Source of the DNA: Rhodococcus sp. CH91
Lineage (GTDB): Bacteria > Actinomycetota > Actinomycetes > Mycobacteriales > Mycobacteriaceae
Assembly (NCBI RefSeq): GCF_022554085.1
Contig: NZ_JAKFYR010000003.1
Location: 416,074 to 480,073 of the forward strand
Reading direction: 5' to 3'
DNA length: 64,000 bases
Shown: positions 33,699 to 41,990 of the stretch, piece after piece
How positions within the stretch are numbered: the stretch's first letter is position 1
Layout of the letters: each line of letters begins with the position of its first letter
Position numbers and translations under genes: made by a program
The notes under the pieces: generated by a model
Databases searched by the model: none
The model's input: only the letters and a program-made list of their open reading frames with translations
What the model was told of the DNA's origin: nothing

Positions 33699-34303
33699 CG
33701 TCGATCTCCTTCTCCACCGATTACAGCAGGGCACAGCAGTGCCAGGGACAGTTCCGCGTAGCGTGCCGCGATCTCCTCCGGGGTGTCCGGGCCGGCAGGG
33801 TCGTACCAGTTGGCTATCGCCGAGACCATCGCCAGGATCGACCGGCGGCAGTCGTCGGGATACTTCGTGGTGAACACCCCGCGTTCGACGCCGTCGTCGA
33901 TGATGTCGCGGATCCGCTGCCGCCCGGCACGTCGGCGTTCCTCGTAGAGTCGCGCGCCCTCGGGTTCGAGATTCCGGACCTCGGTCGCGATCATCCGCCC
34001 GTGTTCGGGAAATCGGGTGCGGAATACGACATTTCCCTTGACGAATGCGCGGATCCGGTCGACGGGATCGTCGCCGACCCGAGCGAGTTCGGCGTCGCAG
34101 ACCGCGTCGTAGGTGTCGACACCGTCCAGCAGGATCGCGAGCAGCAGATCCTGCTTGTTCTTGTAGTGGTAGTACAGGGCGGACAGACTCACGCCCGCCT
34201 CCTGCGCGATCGTCCGGATGGAGGAGGAGCCGTATCCGTTGCGTACGAACTCCTTCCGCCCCGTCTCGATGAACACGCGCTGCTTCGGTGACAGCGCCCT
34301 CAC
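33695..34303 (-). CDS. TetR family regulator inside the acyl-CoA operon
   Basis: A 202-residue TetR repressor: the HTH is NGYGSSSIRTIAQEAGVSLS, followed by ALYYHYKNKQDLL. The ligand domain includes MIATEVRNLEPEGARLYEERRR, common in regulators of fatty acid or steroid catabolism. GTG start at 34303 overlaps the ligase stop by 4 bp, so it is cotranscribed. The palindrome GAACGATCGTTC at 37921-37932 upstream of the first gene of the operon is the best candidate for its operator; an acyl-CoA made by the operon would be the natural inducer. Confidence 0.88.
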   Translation of the reverse strand: MRALSPKQRVFIETGRKEFVRNGYGSSSIRTIAQEAGVSLSALYYHYKNKQDLLLAILLDGVDTYDAVCDAELARVGDDPVDRIRAFVKGNVVFRTRFPEHGRMIATEVRNLEPEGARLYEERRRAGRQRIRDIIDDGVERGVFTTKYPDDCRRSILAMVSAIANWYDPAGPDTPEEIAARYAELSLALLCPAVIGGEGDRR

Positions 34304-35868
34304 GACACCGCTCCCGCATCGGCGTACCGGGCGATCAGCTCGTCGAGCCGTCCCTTGACCATCTTGCCCGTCGGTGTGCGCGGTAGTCCGCCGACGAAGC
34401 GGACGCGCCGAGGACACTTGAAACGGGAGAGCCGCGCTCGGCAGAATTCGATGATCTCGCCCTCGGTCTCGTCGGATCCCTCCTCGCCGGAGACGAGTTG
34501 CACGAACGCTTCGACACGTTCACCGCGATCGGCGTCCGGCACGCCGACCACCGCGACGTCCGCGATCGAGGGGTGCAGGATGAGGACGTTCTCGATCTCC
34601 TGGGGGTAGATGTTCACCCCGCCCGAGATGATCGTGAACATGCCCCTGCCGGTCAGGAACAGGTAGTCGTCCTCGTCGAGATATCCGATGTCTCCGGTGG
34701 TGTACCAGCTCTCCTCGGCGGGGTGCCGCGTCGACGCGGTCTTGTGAGGGTCCCGATGGTATTCGAACGAGTAGTCCGGGCGCTCGAAGTAGACGATGCC
34801 GACCTCGCCGGGTGGAAGCCTGTTTCCGTCTTCGTCGCAGATGCGTGCGAGCCCGAGAGTTCCCGGTCCCCCGGTCTTTCCGACGGTTCCCGGTTTGCGG
34901 AGCCATTCCTGTGGGGTGACGAGGGTGTTGCCGATGGCTTCGGTCGCGGAGTAGTACTCGTAGACGATCTCGCCCCACCACCGCATGAGCTCGTGCTTGA
35001 CCTCCACCGGGCACGGAGCCGCCGAATGCAGCGCGCATCGCATCGACGACAGGTCGTAGCGCTCCCGGATCTCGCGCGGCAGTTTCAGGAGGCGGACGAA
35101 ATGCGTGGGCACCCACTGGCTGTGGGTCACCCGATATCTCTCGATGTATTCGAGGCTTCGCTCGGGATCGAAGGTGTCCATGAGCACGACGGTGCCCCCG
35201 AGTGCCTGGGTCGACACGCTGTACCGCAGCGGCGCCGAATGGTAGATCGGTGCCGGCGACAGATACACCGTGTCCTCGTCGAAACCGAACCGGCGCACCT
35301 GTTTCAGCAACGGAGAACCCGGCTCGTCCCCGACCTGCGCGCCGGTGAGCGCGGGTTTGATGCCCTTGGGGCGGCCGGTGGTGCCGGAAGAGTACAGCAT
35401 GTCGCTGCCACGCGGCTGATCGTCCGGAGGCGTGACCGGGAAACCGGACAGTTCGTCCTCGTACACGAGATGCCCGGGGATCTCTCCCCCGAACACGATG
35501 CGGTGCACCACCTTCGGGGTCAGTGGCACGACCGACTGCGCGAGATCCGCGAGCGGCGCCGAGACCACGAGCACCTTCGCGTCGCAGTCGTCGACGATGT
35601 ACGCGGCTTCGACCGGTGTCAGATGCCGGTTCACGAGGGTGATGTAGACACCGGAACGCAGCGCACCCCAGTACAGTTCGAAGACCGTCATGTCGTTGAC
35701 GGTGATCACCGCGATGTGATCACCCCTTCCGACTCCGTGAGCGCGAAGCCAGTGCGCGAACCGGACGGAGGCGTCCTCGAGACGACGATAGGTGAGCATC
35801 CGTCCGGTCGCGGCCTCGTGCACGGCGGGCCGGTCCGGGGCGACCGCGGCATAACGGCCCGGGTACAT
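34300..35868 (-). CDS. AMP-dependent acyl-CoA ligase
   Basis: A 522-residue adenylate-forming enzyme that converts a carboxylic acid, ATP and CoA to the acyl-CoA. The P-loop is YSSGTTGRPKGI, the adenine region YEYYSATEAIG, the hinge motif SWYTTGDIGYLDEDDYLFL, and the CoA/catalytic lysine is in PRTPTGKMVKGRL. The middle contains SPAPIYHSAPLRY with His near the acyl pocket. The ATG at 35868 begins 2 bp after the next gene's stop. It supplies substrate for the dehydrogenases and hydratase encoded around it. Substrate: probably a medium-length or alicyclic acid, but this is inference. Confidence 0.9.
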   Translation of the reverse strand: MYPGRYAAVAPDRPAVHEAATGRMLTYRRLEDASVRFAHWLRAHGVGRGDHIAVITVNDMTVFELYWGALRSGVYITLVNRHLTPVEAAYIVDDCDAKVLVVSAPLADLAQSVVPLTPKVVHRIVFGGEIPGHLVYEDELSGFPVTPPDDQPRGSDMLYSSGTTGRPKGIKPALTGAQVGDEPGSPLLKQVRRFGFDEDTVYLSPAPIYHSAPLRYSVSTQALGGTVVLMDTFDPERSLEYIERYRVTHSQWVPTHFVRLLKLPREIRERYDLSSMRCALHSAAPCPVEVKHELMRWWGEIVYEYYSATEAIGNTLVTPQEWLRKPGTVGKTGGPGTLGLARICDEDGNRLPPGEVGIVYFERPDYSFEYHRDPHKTASTRHPAEESWYTTGDIGYLDEDDYLFLTGRGMFTIISGGVNIYPQEIENVLILHPSIADVAVVGVPDADRGERVEAFVQLVSGEEGSDETEGEIIEFCRARLSRFKCPRRVRFVGGLPRTPTGKMVKGRLDELIARYADAGAVS

Positions 35869-35870
35869 CC

Positions 35871-37028
35871 TTACAGCCCCAGATCCTTGGAGATGATCGT
35901 CTTCATGACCTCACTGGTGCCGCCGTAGATCCGGGTCACCCGGGTGTCGGCGTACAGGCGGGCGATCGGGTACTCGGTGATGTAGCCGTAGCCACCGTGC
36001 AATTGGAGGCACTTGTCGATCACGCGTCCGGCGACCTCGGTGCAGAACAGTTTCGCGCGAGCCGCGTCGGCGACGGTCAGCTCCTTGCGGTCGAGCAGTT
36101 CGAGGCAGTGGTCGACGTACACCCGCGCGGCCTGGGTCTCGGCGGAGCACTCGGCGAGCACGAACTTGGTGTTCTGGAAGGAGGCGACCGGCTTTCCGAA
36201 CACCTTGCGCTCCTTGGTGTACGCGATCGCGTGGTCGATCGCGGCCTCGGCGAAGCCGACCTGGTTCAGAGCGATGCTCAGACGCTCCTGCGGCAGATTG
36301 TGGGTGAGATAGTCGAAGCCCTTGCCCTCCTCGCCGAGGAGGTTCTCCACGGGCACCTTCACGTCGGTGTACGACAGCTCGGCCGTGTCCTGCTGGTGCA
36401 GACCGATCTTGTCGAGCTTGCGCCCCACGGCGAAGCCCTCGGACGCCGTGGGCACGGCGATGATCGACAGACCGCCGCGACGGTTCTCCGGATCGAACGG
36501 GGTGGTGCGGCACACCGTGAGGACGAGATCAGCGGTGACGCCGCCGGTGATGAAGGTCTTGGCGCCGTTGACGATGTAGTGCGAGCCGTCCTCCGACAGC
36601 TTCGCCGAGGTCGCGATGTTGGCGAGATCGGACCCGGTGCCGGGCTCGGTCATCGCGATCGCGGTCATGATCGAACCGTCGGCGAAGCCGGGCAGCCAGC
36701 GGCGCTTCTGCTCCTCGGTCGCATATTCGAGCAGGTACGGCAGGATGAGGCAGGCGTGCACGGTGTAGGAGCCGAACGAGACTCCCGCGCGCGCAACCTC
36801 TTCGAAGACGATGGTGTTGAACTTGAAGCTCGACTCGCCACCACCGCCGTATTCCTCGGGCACCTGGATCCCGAGGATTCCCAATTCGCCGAGGCGACGG
36901 AAGAACTCGCGAGGAGGACGGCCCATCTCGTCCCATTCCTCACGATGTGGCACGACCTCACGTTCGATGAAGTCGCGCAACATCTTCCGGAACTGCTCGT
37001 GTTCTTCGGTGAAGATCGTCCGCTGCAT
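35871..37028 (-). CDS. acyl-CoA dehydrogenase
   Basis: A 385-residue acyl-CoA dehydrogenase with a full motif set: FIEREVVPHREEWDE, AIAMTEPGTGSDLANI, VNGAKTFITGG, and HGGYGYITEYPIARLYADT followed by RIYGGTSEVM. Gly before Gly-Thr means that the active-site Glu is probably at the long-chain/isovaleryl position. It lies second in the operon, 31 bp after the enoyl-CoA hydratase stop and immediately before the ligase. Similar FadE proteins serve long-chain or steroid-ring fatty acids in rhodococci. Confidence 0.9.
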   Translation of the reverse strand: MQRTIFTEEHEQFRKMLRDFIEREVVPHREEWDEMGRPPREFFRRLGELGILGIQVPEEYGGGGESSFKFNTIVFEEVARAGVSFGSYTVHACLILPYLLEYATEEQKRRWLPGFADGSIMTAIAMTEPGTGSDLANIATSAKLSEDGSHYIVNGAKTFITGGVTADLVLTVCRTTPFDPENRRGGLSIIAVPTASEGFAVGRKLDKIGLHQQDTAELSYTDVKVPVENLLGEEGKGFDYLTHNLPQERLSIALNQVGFAEAAIDHAIAYTKERKVFGKPVASFQNTKFVLAECSAETQAARVYVDHCLELLDRKELTVADAARAKLFCTEVAGRVIDKCLQLHGGYGYITEYPIARLYADTRVTRIYGGTSEVMKTIISKDLGL

Positions 37029-37059
37029 GGCGTGTCCTCGGGTTCTGGGGGATGAAATG

Positions 37060-37869
37060 TCAGTTGCCGGTGAAGTCGCCGGTTCGCCGTTCGAGGAACG
37101 CCGAGAGTGCTTCCCGGTGGTCGTGAGTGTGGTGTGAGAGTGCCTGGAAGGAGGCCGAGAGCTCGAGGAGCGTGTCGAGGTCGACGCGTTGGCCCTCGCG
37201 CAGCAGCTTCTTCGTCATGCGCAGTGCGTTCGGGGGGTTGACGGCGACGCGTGCGGCCAGCGCGTTCGCGGCGGCGAGAAGATCTTCGGGCTCGACGACC
37301 TGCGAGACCATACCCCAGTCGAGCGCCGTCGCGGCGTCTACGCGATCGCCGGTGAAGGCCATCTCGGCGGCGCGGGCCGCACCGATCGCACGTGGCAGCA
37401 GCCAGGCCCCGCCGTCGCCCGGGATGATGCCGAGCTTGACGAAGCTCTCCGCGAAGAACGCCGTCGTCGACGCGATCCGCATGTCGCACATCATCGCGAG
37501 GTCGCAGCCGGCACCGACGGCGGGACCGTTGACAGCGGCGATGATCGGGACCTCGCAGTGATAGACGGCCTTGGGCAGACGCTGGATACCGCGCCGGTAG
37601 CCCTCCCTCAGGGCGTGAGGGGCACCGCCGAACATGCCGCGACGCTCGTCCATGTCCTTGACGTTGCCGCCCGCCGAGAACGCGGATCCGGCACCGGTGA
37701 GGATCACGACACGCGTCTCGATGTCGCAGTTCGCTTCGTCGACGAGTTCGACGAGACGGTCGACGACATCGTCACCCGAGATCGGATTACGTGCCTCCGG
37801 AAGGTTGATCGTCCAGGTCACGACGTGTCCGGTGCGAGTACTCAGTACTACATCCTGCGGAGTTGCCAT
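37060..37869 (-). CDS. enoyl-CoA hydratase/isomerase family protein
   Basis: A 269-residue crotonase. LTGAGSAFSAGGNVKDM and NGPAVGAGCDLAMMCD supply the oxyanion hole, and IPGDGGAWLLPR follows. The first catalytic Glu of classic hydratases is Asp (CDLAMMCD), whereas the second position carries Asp-Gly, so hydration may be altered and an isomerase or C-C cleaving role is possible. It is the first gene of the 37.9-30.1 kb operon. The candidate TetR operator is 52 bp upstream. Confidence 0.87.
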   Translation of the reverse strand: MATPQDVVLSTRTGHVVTWTINLPEARNPISGDDVVDRLVELVDEANCDIETRVVILTGAGSAFSAGGNVKDMDERRGMFGGAPHALREGYRRGIQRLPKAVYHCEVPIIAAVNGPAVGAGCDLAMMCDMRIASTTAFFAESFVKLGIIPGDGGAWLLPRAIGAARAAEMAFTGDRVDAATALDWGMVSQVVEPEDLLAAANALAARVAVNPPNALRMTKKLLREGQRVDLDTLLELSASFQALSHHTHDHREALSAFLERRTGDFTGN

Positions 37870-37920
37870 GTGCGGTCGTGGTCCTTCCCGTAGCCGGCGT
37901 GACCCGCATGAAATCAGGTC

Positions 37921-37932
37921 GAACGATCGTTC
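37921..37932. promoter_or_regulatory. perfect 12-bp palindrome, candidate TetR operator
   Basis: GAACGATCGTTC is a perfect palindrome located in the AT-richer stretch before the first gene of the acyl-CoA operon, 52 bp from its start. Palindromes of GAAC..GTTC form are frequent operators for TetR regulators of lipid catabolism in actinobacteria. The only TetR gene in this operon is at 33695-34303. Confidence 0.6.
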
Positions 37933-37980
37933 AAATTACGGGCTACGGACAGCCCTGTAAAGGTCTTTCCGGGTCCGAAC

Positions 37981-39417
37981 TCAGTCGGGCAGGCTCACAC
38001 CCGATTCGGCGGTTCTTATGGCGACCTCGTCCGGGAAGATGTTCCGGAAGACGAAGGGGTCCCGGCCGAGCACCCATCCGGGGGCGAGTGCCGTCGCATA
38101 CCTCTCGAAGTACCCGAGCTGTTTACCGAACAACACGAGCTCCTCGGGAGTGGAGGTGTTCCACTTACGTCCCAGTGCGACCAGCCCCCCGATCAGCTCA
38201 CTGAGCCGCAGCTCCCCCACATCCTGACCGAGGAGCGGGCCGAAGGTCTCCGCGACCTGCCGGCCCACCGCAGCGTCGTCGACGTCGAGATCCGCAGCGA
38301 CACCGAGCGCTCGGACACTCTGGGCGACCGCCGTGAAATCCCCTTCGATCAGGGCCGCGCGGAACAGTTCCCGCAGCAGCGCACGCCACTTGCCGGGCAG
38401 TTCGCCGACGATCCCGAAGTCGAGCAGTGCCACCCGCCCGTCGTCGAGCAGCCACAGATTGCCGGCGTGCACGTCGCCGTGGAAGGGGCCGTGACACAGC
38501 ACGGCCTCCATCCATACCTTCACGCCGCGACGCACCAGCAGGGCGGTGTCGAGATCGTCCTGTCCCGGCACCACCCGGTCGAGCGGCTTGCCCTGCAACC
38601 GCTCCATGCAGATCACCCGCGGACCACACCACTGCCAGTACACCTCGGGGACCGTGACGTAGGCATTGTCACCGAAGACGGAGATGTTGCGGCGGAAGCG
38701 ATCCTGCCGATCCGCTTCGACCGCGGCGTTGAGCTCGGTCATCGTCGCGTTGTAGAGATCGCGGATGATCCCCGGGGTGTTCGCGATCCGGAAGAACTCG
38801 AATATCTGCAGCAGTTTCGCGCCCATGTACGCCGCCCGCAGGTCGACGAGCATGCGCTGCGCGATTCCCGGACGTTGCACCTTGACCACGGCGCGGCGGC
38901 CGTCGCGCAGCACGCACCCGTGCACCTGGGCCACGGAGGCCGCGGCGAGCGGCACGTCGTCGAACGACGCGAACATCTCCTCGATGCGATGCCCGAGGTC
39001 CTCTTCGATCACGGCCCGGGCCTGATCGGAGGGAAAGGTGGGAACGTCGTCGAGCATGCGCAGGCACGCATCGGCGAGGGCCACCGGGAACAATCCGGGT
39101 GACGACGCGATGAGCTGACCGAGCTTGACGAAGGTCGGCCCGAGGTGCTCGAAGGCGTCCACGGTGCCGTGCGCCGCCGCATCCACGAGACTGTGCTGCC
39201 GGGGCCGGACCGTCCACCGCAGCAGGGCCCACACCACGAAGGCGATCAGGGCCGCGGCGACCACGACGGCTCGTCCGAGTTCGGCGGGCCCGAACCGGTC
39301 GAGTGCGGGTGTCTCGACCGCGAGGGCGCCGGGCGGTAGGCCGTTCGCGTACGGGCCGACCGGTCCGGCGAGGTCCGGTTCGTCGGATACGCCCTCGCGC
39401 AGCGTGTCTTCGTGCAC
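37981..39417 (-). CDS. AarF/UbiB family ABC1 kinase-like protein
   Basis: A protein of about 478 residues. An N-terminal hydrophobic helix (RAVVVAAALIAFVVWALL) anchors it in the membrane, followed by the UbiB signature KLGQ in GPTFVKLGQLIASS, ATP-binding VVKVQRPG, FHGDVHAGNLWLL for catalysis, and LLDFGIVGEL for metal binding. Family members are atypical kinases or ATPases linked to quinone or lipid metabolism. The start is uncertain; GTG at 39417 is taken because further upstream codons run into the promoter of the divergent sigma factor gene. It is on the same strand as, and upstream of, the acyl-CoA operon but has its own role. Confidence 0.87.
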   Translation of the reverse strand: MHEDTLREGVSDEPDLAGPVGPYANGLPPGALAVETPALDRFGPAELGRAVVVAAALIAFVVWALLRWTVRPRQHSLVDAAAHGTVDAFEHLGPTFVKLGQLIASSPGLFPVALADACLRMLDDVPTFPSDQARAVIEEDLGHRIEEMFASFDDVPLAAASVAQVHGCVLRDGRRAVVKVQRPGIAQRMLVDLRAAYMGAKLLQIFEFFRIANTPGIIRDLYNATMTELNAAVEADRQDRFRRNISVFGDNAYVTVPEVYWQWCGPRVICMERLQGKPLDRVVPGQDDLDTALLVRRGVKVWMEAVLCHGPFHGDVHAGNLWLLDDGRVALLDFGIVGELPGKWRALLRELFRAALIEGDFTAVAQSVRALGVAADLDVDDAAVGRQVAETFGPLLGQDVGELRLSELIGGLVALGRKWNTSTPEELVLFGKQLGYFERYATALAPGWVLGRDPFVFRNIFPDEVAIRTAESGVSLPD

Positions 39418-39589
39418 GACCTGTCCCCACTCCGTCCACCACGCGCTCACCTCGGCGCAACTTCGTGCACGGTACCTGCATACGGCGCGTCGATCGAGAC
39501 CCCAGGCGATCGCCTGTCGTGTGTCGGTGCCCCCGACTACCCTCTGACGGGTAGCGGATTCGGGTCCGACCAGCCGGGGGTGCGTGATC

Positions 39590-40609
39590 ATGACCGAACA
39601 ACTGCTCGAAGAATCTGCCGGTTCGACACCGGCGTCGACGGATTTCATGGAACTGGCCGAGCCGTTCCGCCGTGAACTGCTCGCCCACTGTTATCGCATG
39701 AGCGGGTCGATCCACGACGCGGAAGACCTGGTCCAGGAAACCTATCTACGGGCGTGGCGCGGGTACGACAACTTCGGGGGACGCTCGTCGCTGCGGACGT
39801 GGCTGCACCGGATCGCCACCAACGTGTGTCTCACCGCGCTCGAGGGCCGTGGCCGCAGGCCGATGCCCACCGGGCTCGGGGCACCCAGTTCCGACCCCAC
39901 CGACGATCTCGTCACCCGTTCCGAGATTCCGTGGCTCGAACCGTTCCCGACGGGGTACGTGACCGACGATCCGTCGGATCCCGCCACGATCGCGGCGTCC
40001 CGCGATTCCGTACGACTCGCGTTCGTCGCTGCGCTGCAGCATCTGTCCGCGCGTCAACGCGCGGTCCTGCTGCTCCGGGAGGTGCTGCAGTGGCGCGCCA
40101 CCGAGGTCGCCGCCGCCCTCGACACCTCGACGGCCGCGGTCAACAGCCTCCTGCAGCGCGCCCGGGCGCAACTGAAGGACGCCCGGGTCCGGGACGACGA
40201 ACTGTCCGAACCGGACGACGCCGACACCAAGGCACTGCTGCAGCGCTGGGTCGACGGCTTCGAGAAGTACGACATCGACTCGCTCGTACAACTGCTCACC
40301 GAGGACGCGGTCTGGGAGATGCCGCCCTTCGAGGGGTGGTACCAGGGCGCCGATGCCATCGTCACCCTCATCAAGACCAACTGCCCCGCGGAGGGCCCCG
40401 GCGACCAGGTGCTCCTGCCCACCGTCGCGAACGGTCAGCCGGCGTTCGGGCTGTACATGCGTGGAGAGGACGGCCGTCACCACCCTTTCCAGCTGCAAGT
40501 GCTCGACATCGTCGCCGGTAGAGTCACGCACGCCAGGGTCTTCTTCACCGACGACACCGCGGCGTTGTTCGCGAGCTTCGGGTTGCCGGAGGATCCGGCA
40601 ACCCGCTGA
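39590..40609 (+). CDS. ECF sigma factor with C-terminal SnoaL-like domain (SigG/ECF41-56 type)
   Basis: A 339-residue extracytoplasmic-function sigma factor. Region 2 is CYRMSGSIHDAEDLVQETYLR, then FGGRSSLRTWLHRIATNVCL; region 4 is LSARQRAVLLLREVLQWRATE and VAAALDTSTAAVNS. A linker holds the PWLEPFP motif typical of SigG/SigJ-like groups. The last 120 residues are a SnoaL-type cone (VDGFEKYDIDSLVQLLTEDAVWE), thought to act as a built-in regulator in place of an anti-sigma factor. Start ATG at 39590; GTG at 39584 is also possible. A convergent VOC protein gene lies 27 bp beyond the stop; no anti-sigma gene is near. Confidence 0.9.
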   Translation: MTEQLLEESAGSTPASTDFMELAEPFRRELLAHCYRMSGSIHDAEDLVQETYLRAWRGYDNFGGRSSLRTWLHRIATNVCLTALEGRGRRPMPTGLGAPSSDPTDDLVTRSEIPWLEPFPTGYVTDDPSDPATIAASRDSVRLAFVAALQHLSARQRAVLLLREVLQWRATEVAAALDTSTAAVNSLLQRARAQLKDARVRDDELSEPDDADTKALLQRWVDGFEKYDIDSLVQLLTEDAVWEMPPFEGWYQGADAIVTLIKTNCPAEGPGDQVLLPTVANGQPAFGLYMRGEDGRHHPFQLQVLDIVAGRVTHARVFFTDDTAALFASFGLPEDPATR

Positions 40610-40636
40610 ACCTCGCGATCGAGCTGTCGAACCCGC

Positions 40637-41107
40637 TCACGCTTCGGCGGAAGCGCTCTCGTCGGCCCCCTCGGGCGCCCACGCCTGCGCTGCCGCAGCC
40701 ATGTCCATCCACATCACTTCCCAGACGTGGCCGTCGAGGTCGCGGAATGCCCGTTGGTGCGAGTACTCCCCCATCTCCTCCTGCGCCTTCTGCCCACCGG
40801 AGGTCACCCACTCGCTGCCTCCGGCTGCAACCGCGCCGTCCACGATCGCGTCGACACCCTCCCGGCTCTCCGCCGTGATGCACATCAGCACCTCACGGGC
40901 CCGCGCGGTGTCGCAGAGGTCGTCGTTGATGAAATCGCGGAAACGTGGCTTCTCGAGCAACATCACGTACGCCTGCTCGTTGATCTCCAGGCAGGCGGTG
41001 TTCTCGTCGCAGAACATGTCGTTGAAGGTGAATCCGAGCTTGTCGAAGAATTCGCGGGTGGCCGCGACGTTCTCGACGGCCAGGTTCGCGAACATCATGC
41101 GGGACAT
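40637..41107 (-). CDS. VOC (glyoxalase/bleomycin-resistance fold) family protein
   Basis: A 156-residue protein with two paired beta-alpha-beta-beta-beta units. RMMFANLAVENVAATREFFDKLGF starts the first, and HQRAFRDLDGHVWEVMWMD ends the second. Such proteins bind metal and act as isomerases, dioxygenases or drug-binding proteins; Glu in WEVMW could be a metal ligand. The C-terminal Ala/Glu tail is low complexity. Proteins of this type are often encoded beside SigG-like sigma factors, which suggests a stress-related link. Confidence 0.86.
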   Translation of the reverse strand: MSRMMFANLAVENVAATREFFDKLGFTFNDMFCDENTACLEINEQAYVMLLEKPRFRDFINDDLCDTARAREVLMCITAESREGVDAIVDGAVAAGGSEWVTSGGQKAQEEMGEYSHQRAFRDLDGHVWEVMWMDMAAAAQAWAPEGADESASAEA

Positions 41108-41294
41108 CTTTTCTCCTCTGTAGGCGGGCCGTCACGCGATGCGATCGGGGTGTCGCCGATACAGACCGGGCCCGAGGAAGGAACTCATCGCAGGAATACC
41201 GACGCGAGTTGTGGAAGTATTCCGATTCCGCCACACCGCCCTAGTATCGGGGTGCACGTCACTCGCCCCTCGACACCGAAAGTGCGGACATCGA

Positions 41295-41927
41295 ATGGAC
41301 GGCATCTCCGATCACGACGACCTGCTGCTCAGCGACGCCGAACGCATGCATGCGTTGAACGCGCTCGGGGAGCACTACGCCGCAGGACGGCTCGACAGCG
41401 CCGAGTTCTACGACCGATCCGGCGAAGTCTCTTCGGCGCGAACGTTGTCGGCACTGCTCCCGTCCTTCCGGGGGCTGCCCGGCGGGGCGCCCCTCGAGCA
41501 GGTCGACGGCCGCATCCGGATGACCACCGGCTCCTCGGCCCCGGCGGTCCGGAGCGACAGTTCTCCCCTCGGGGCGACGCAATCGGCTGCGGGACCTGCA
41601 CTGTCGGCGGACGAGGAACTGGTCTCGCTCCGGGAGCGGGGCAGCATGGTCGAAGCGCTGGACTGGATCATCATCGGTATCACGCTGGTGACCTTCCTCG
41701 TCCTGCAGCTCGTCTTCGAATGGGACTACGCCTGGATCGTGTGGCCGTCGCTGATCGTGACTCTCAGCGTTCCGCGGCTGATCCTGAAGTACAGCGACGA
41801 CGACGAGGAAGTCTACGAAAAACTGAAGGAATCGGAAGCCAAGGCGAGGAAGAAGCGGCTCGAAGAGGCGTCGAAGCGGATCCGCGAACTCGAGAGCGGT
41901 CGTGGTCCGGACACCCGGCAGAGCTGA
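41295..41927 (+). CDS. DUF1707 (SHOCT-like) domain membrane protein
   Basis: A 210-residue protein. Residues 10-50 form the DUF1707 domain (LLSDAERMHALNALGEHYAAG, RLDSAEFYDRSGEV), a short helical module thought to mediate interactions in actinobacterial membrane proteins. Two hydrophobic helices follow (WIIIGITLVTFLVLQLVF and WIVWPSLIVTLSVPRLIL), then a charged, Lys/Glu-rich coiled-coil tail. The ATG at 41295 starts the domain. The function is unknown. It stands alone between the VOC gene and the thioesterase gene. Confidence 0.82.
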   Translation: MDGISDHDDLLLSDAERMHALNALGEHYAAGRLDSAEFYDRSGEVSSARTLSALLPSFRGLPGGAPLEQVDGRIRMTTGSSAPAVRSDSSPLGATQSAAGPALSADEELVSLRERGSMVEALDWIIIGITLVTFLVLQLVFEWDYAWIVWPSLIVTLSVPRLILKYSDDDEEVYEKLKESEAKARKKRLEEASKRIRELESGRGPDTRQS

Positions 41928-41990
41928 GTGTCCTGCGGGAACGGACTCCCCGCCCGGCCTCCGGCAGGCCGTCCCTGATAGAAGCAAGGT

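Noticed and set aside
41108-41294. Longer N-terminus of the DUF1707 protein
   Set aside because: The upstream codons are Arg-rich without a domain, and DUF1707 starts immediately after the ATG at 41295.
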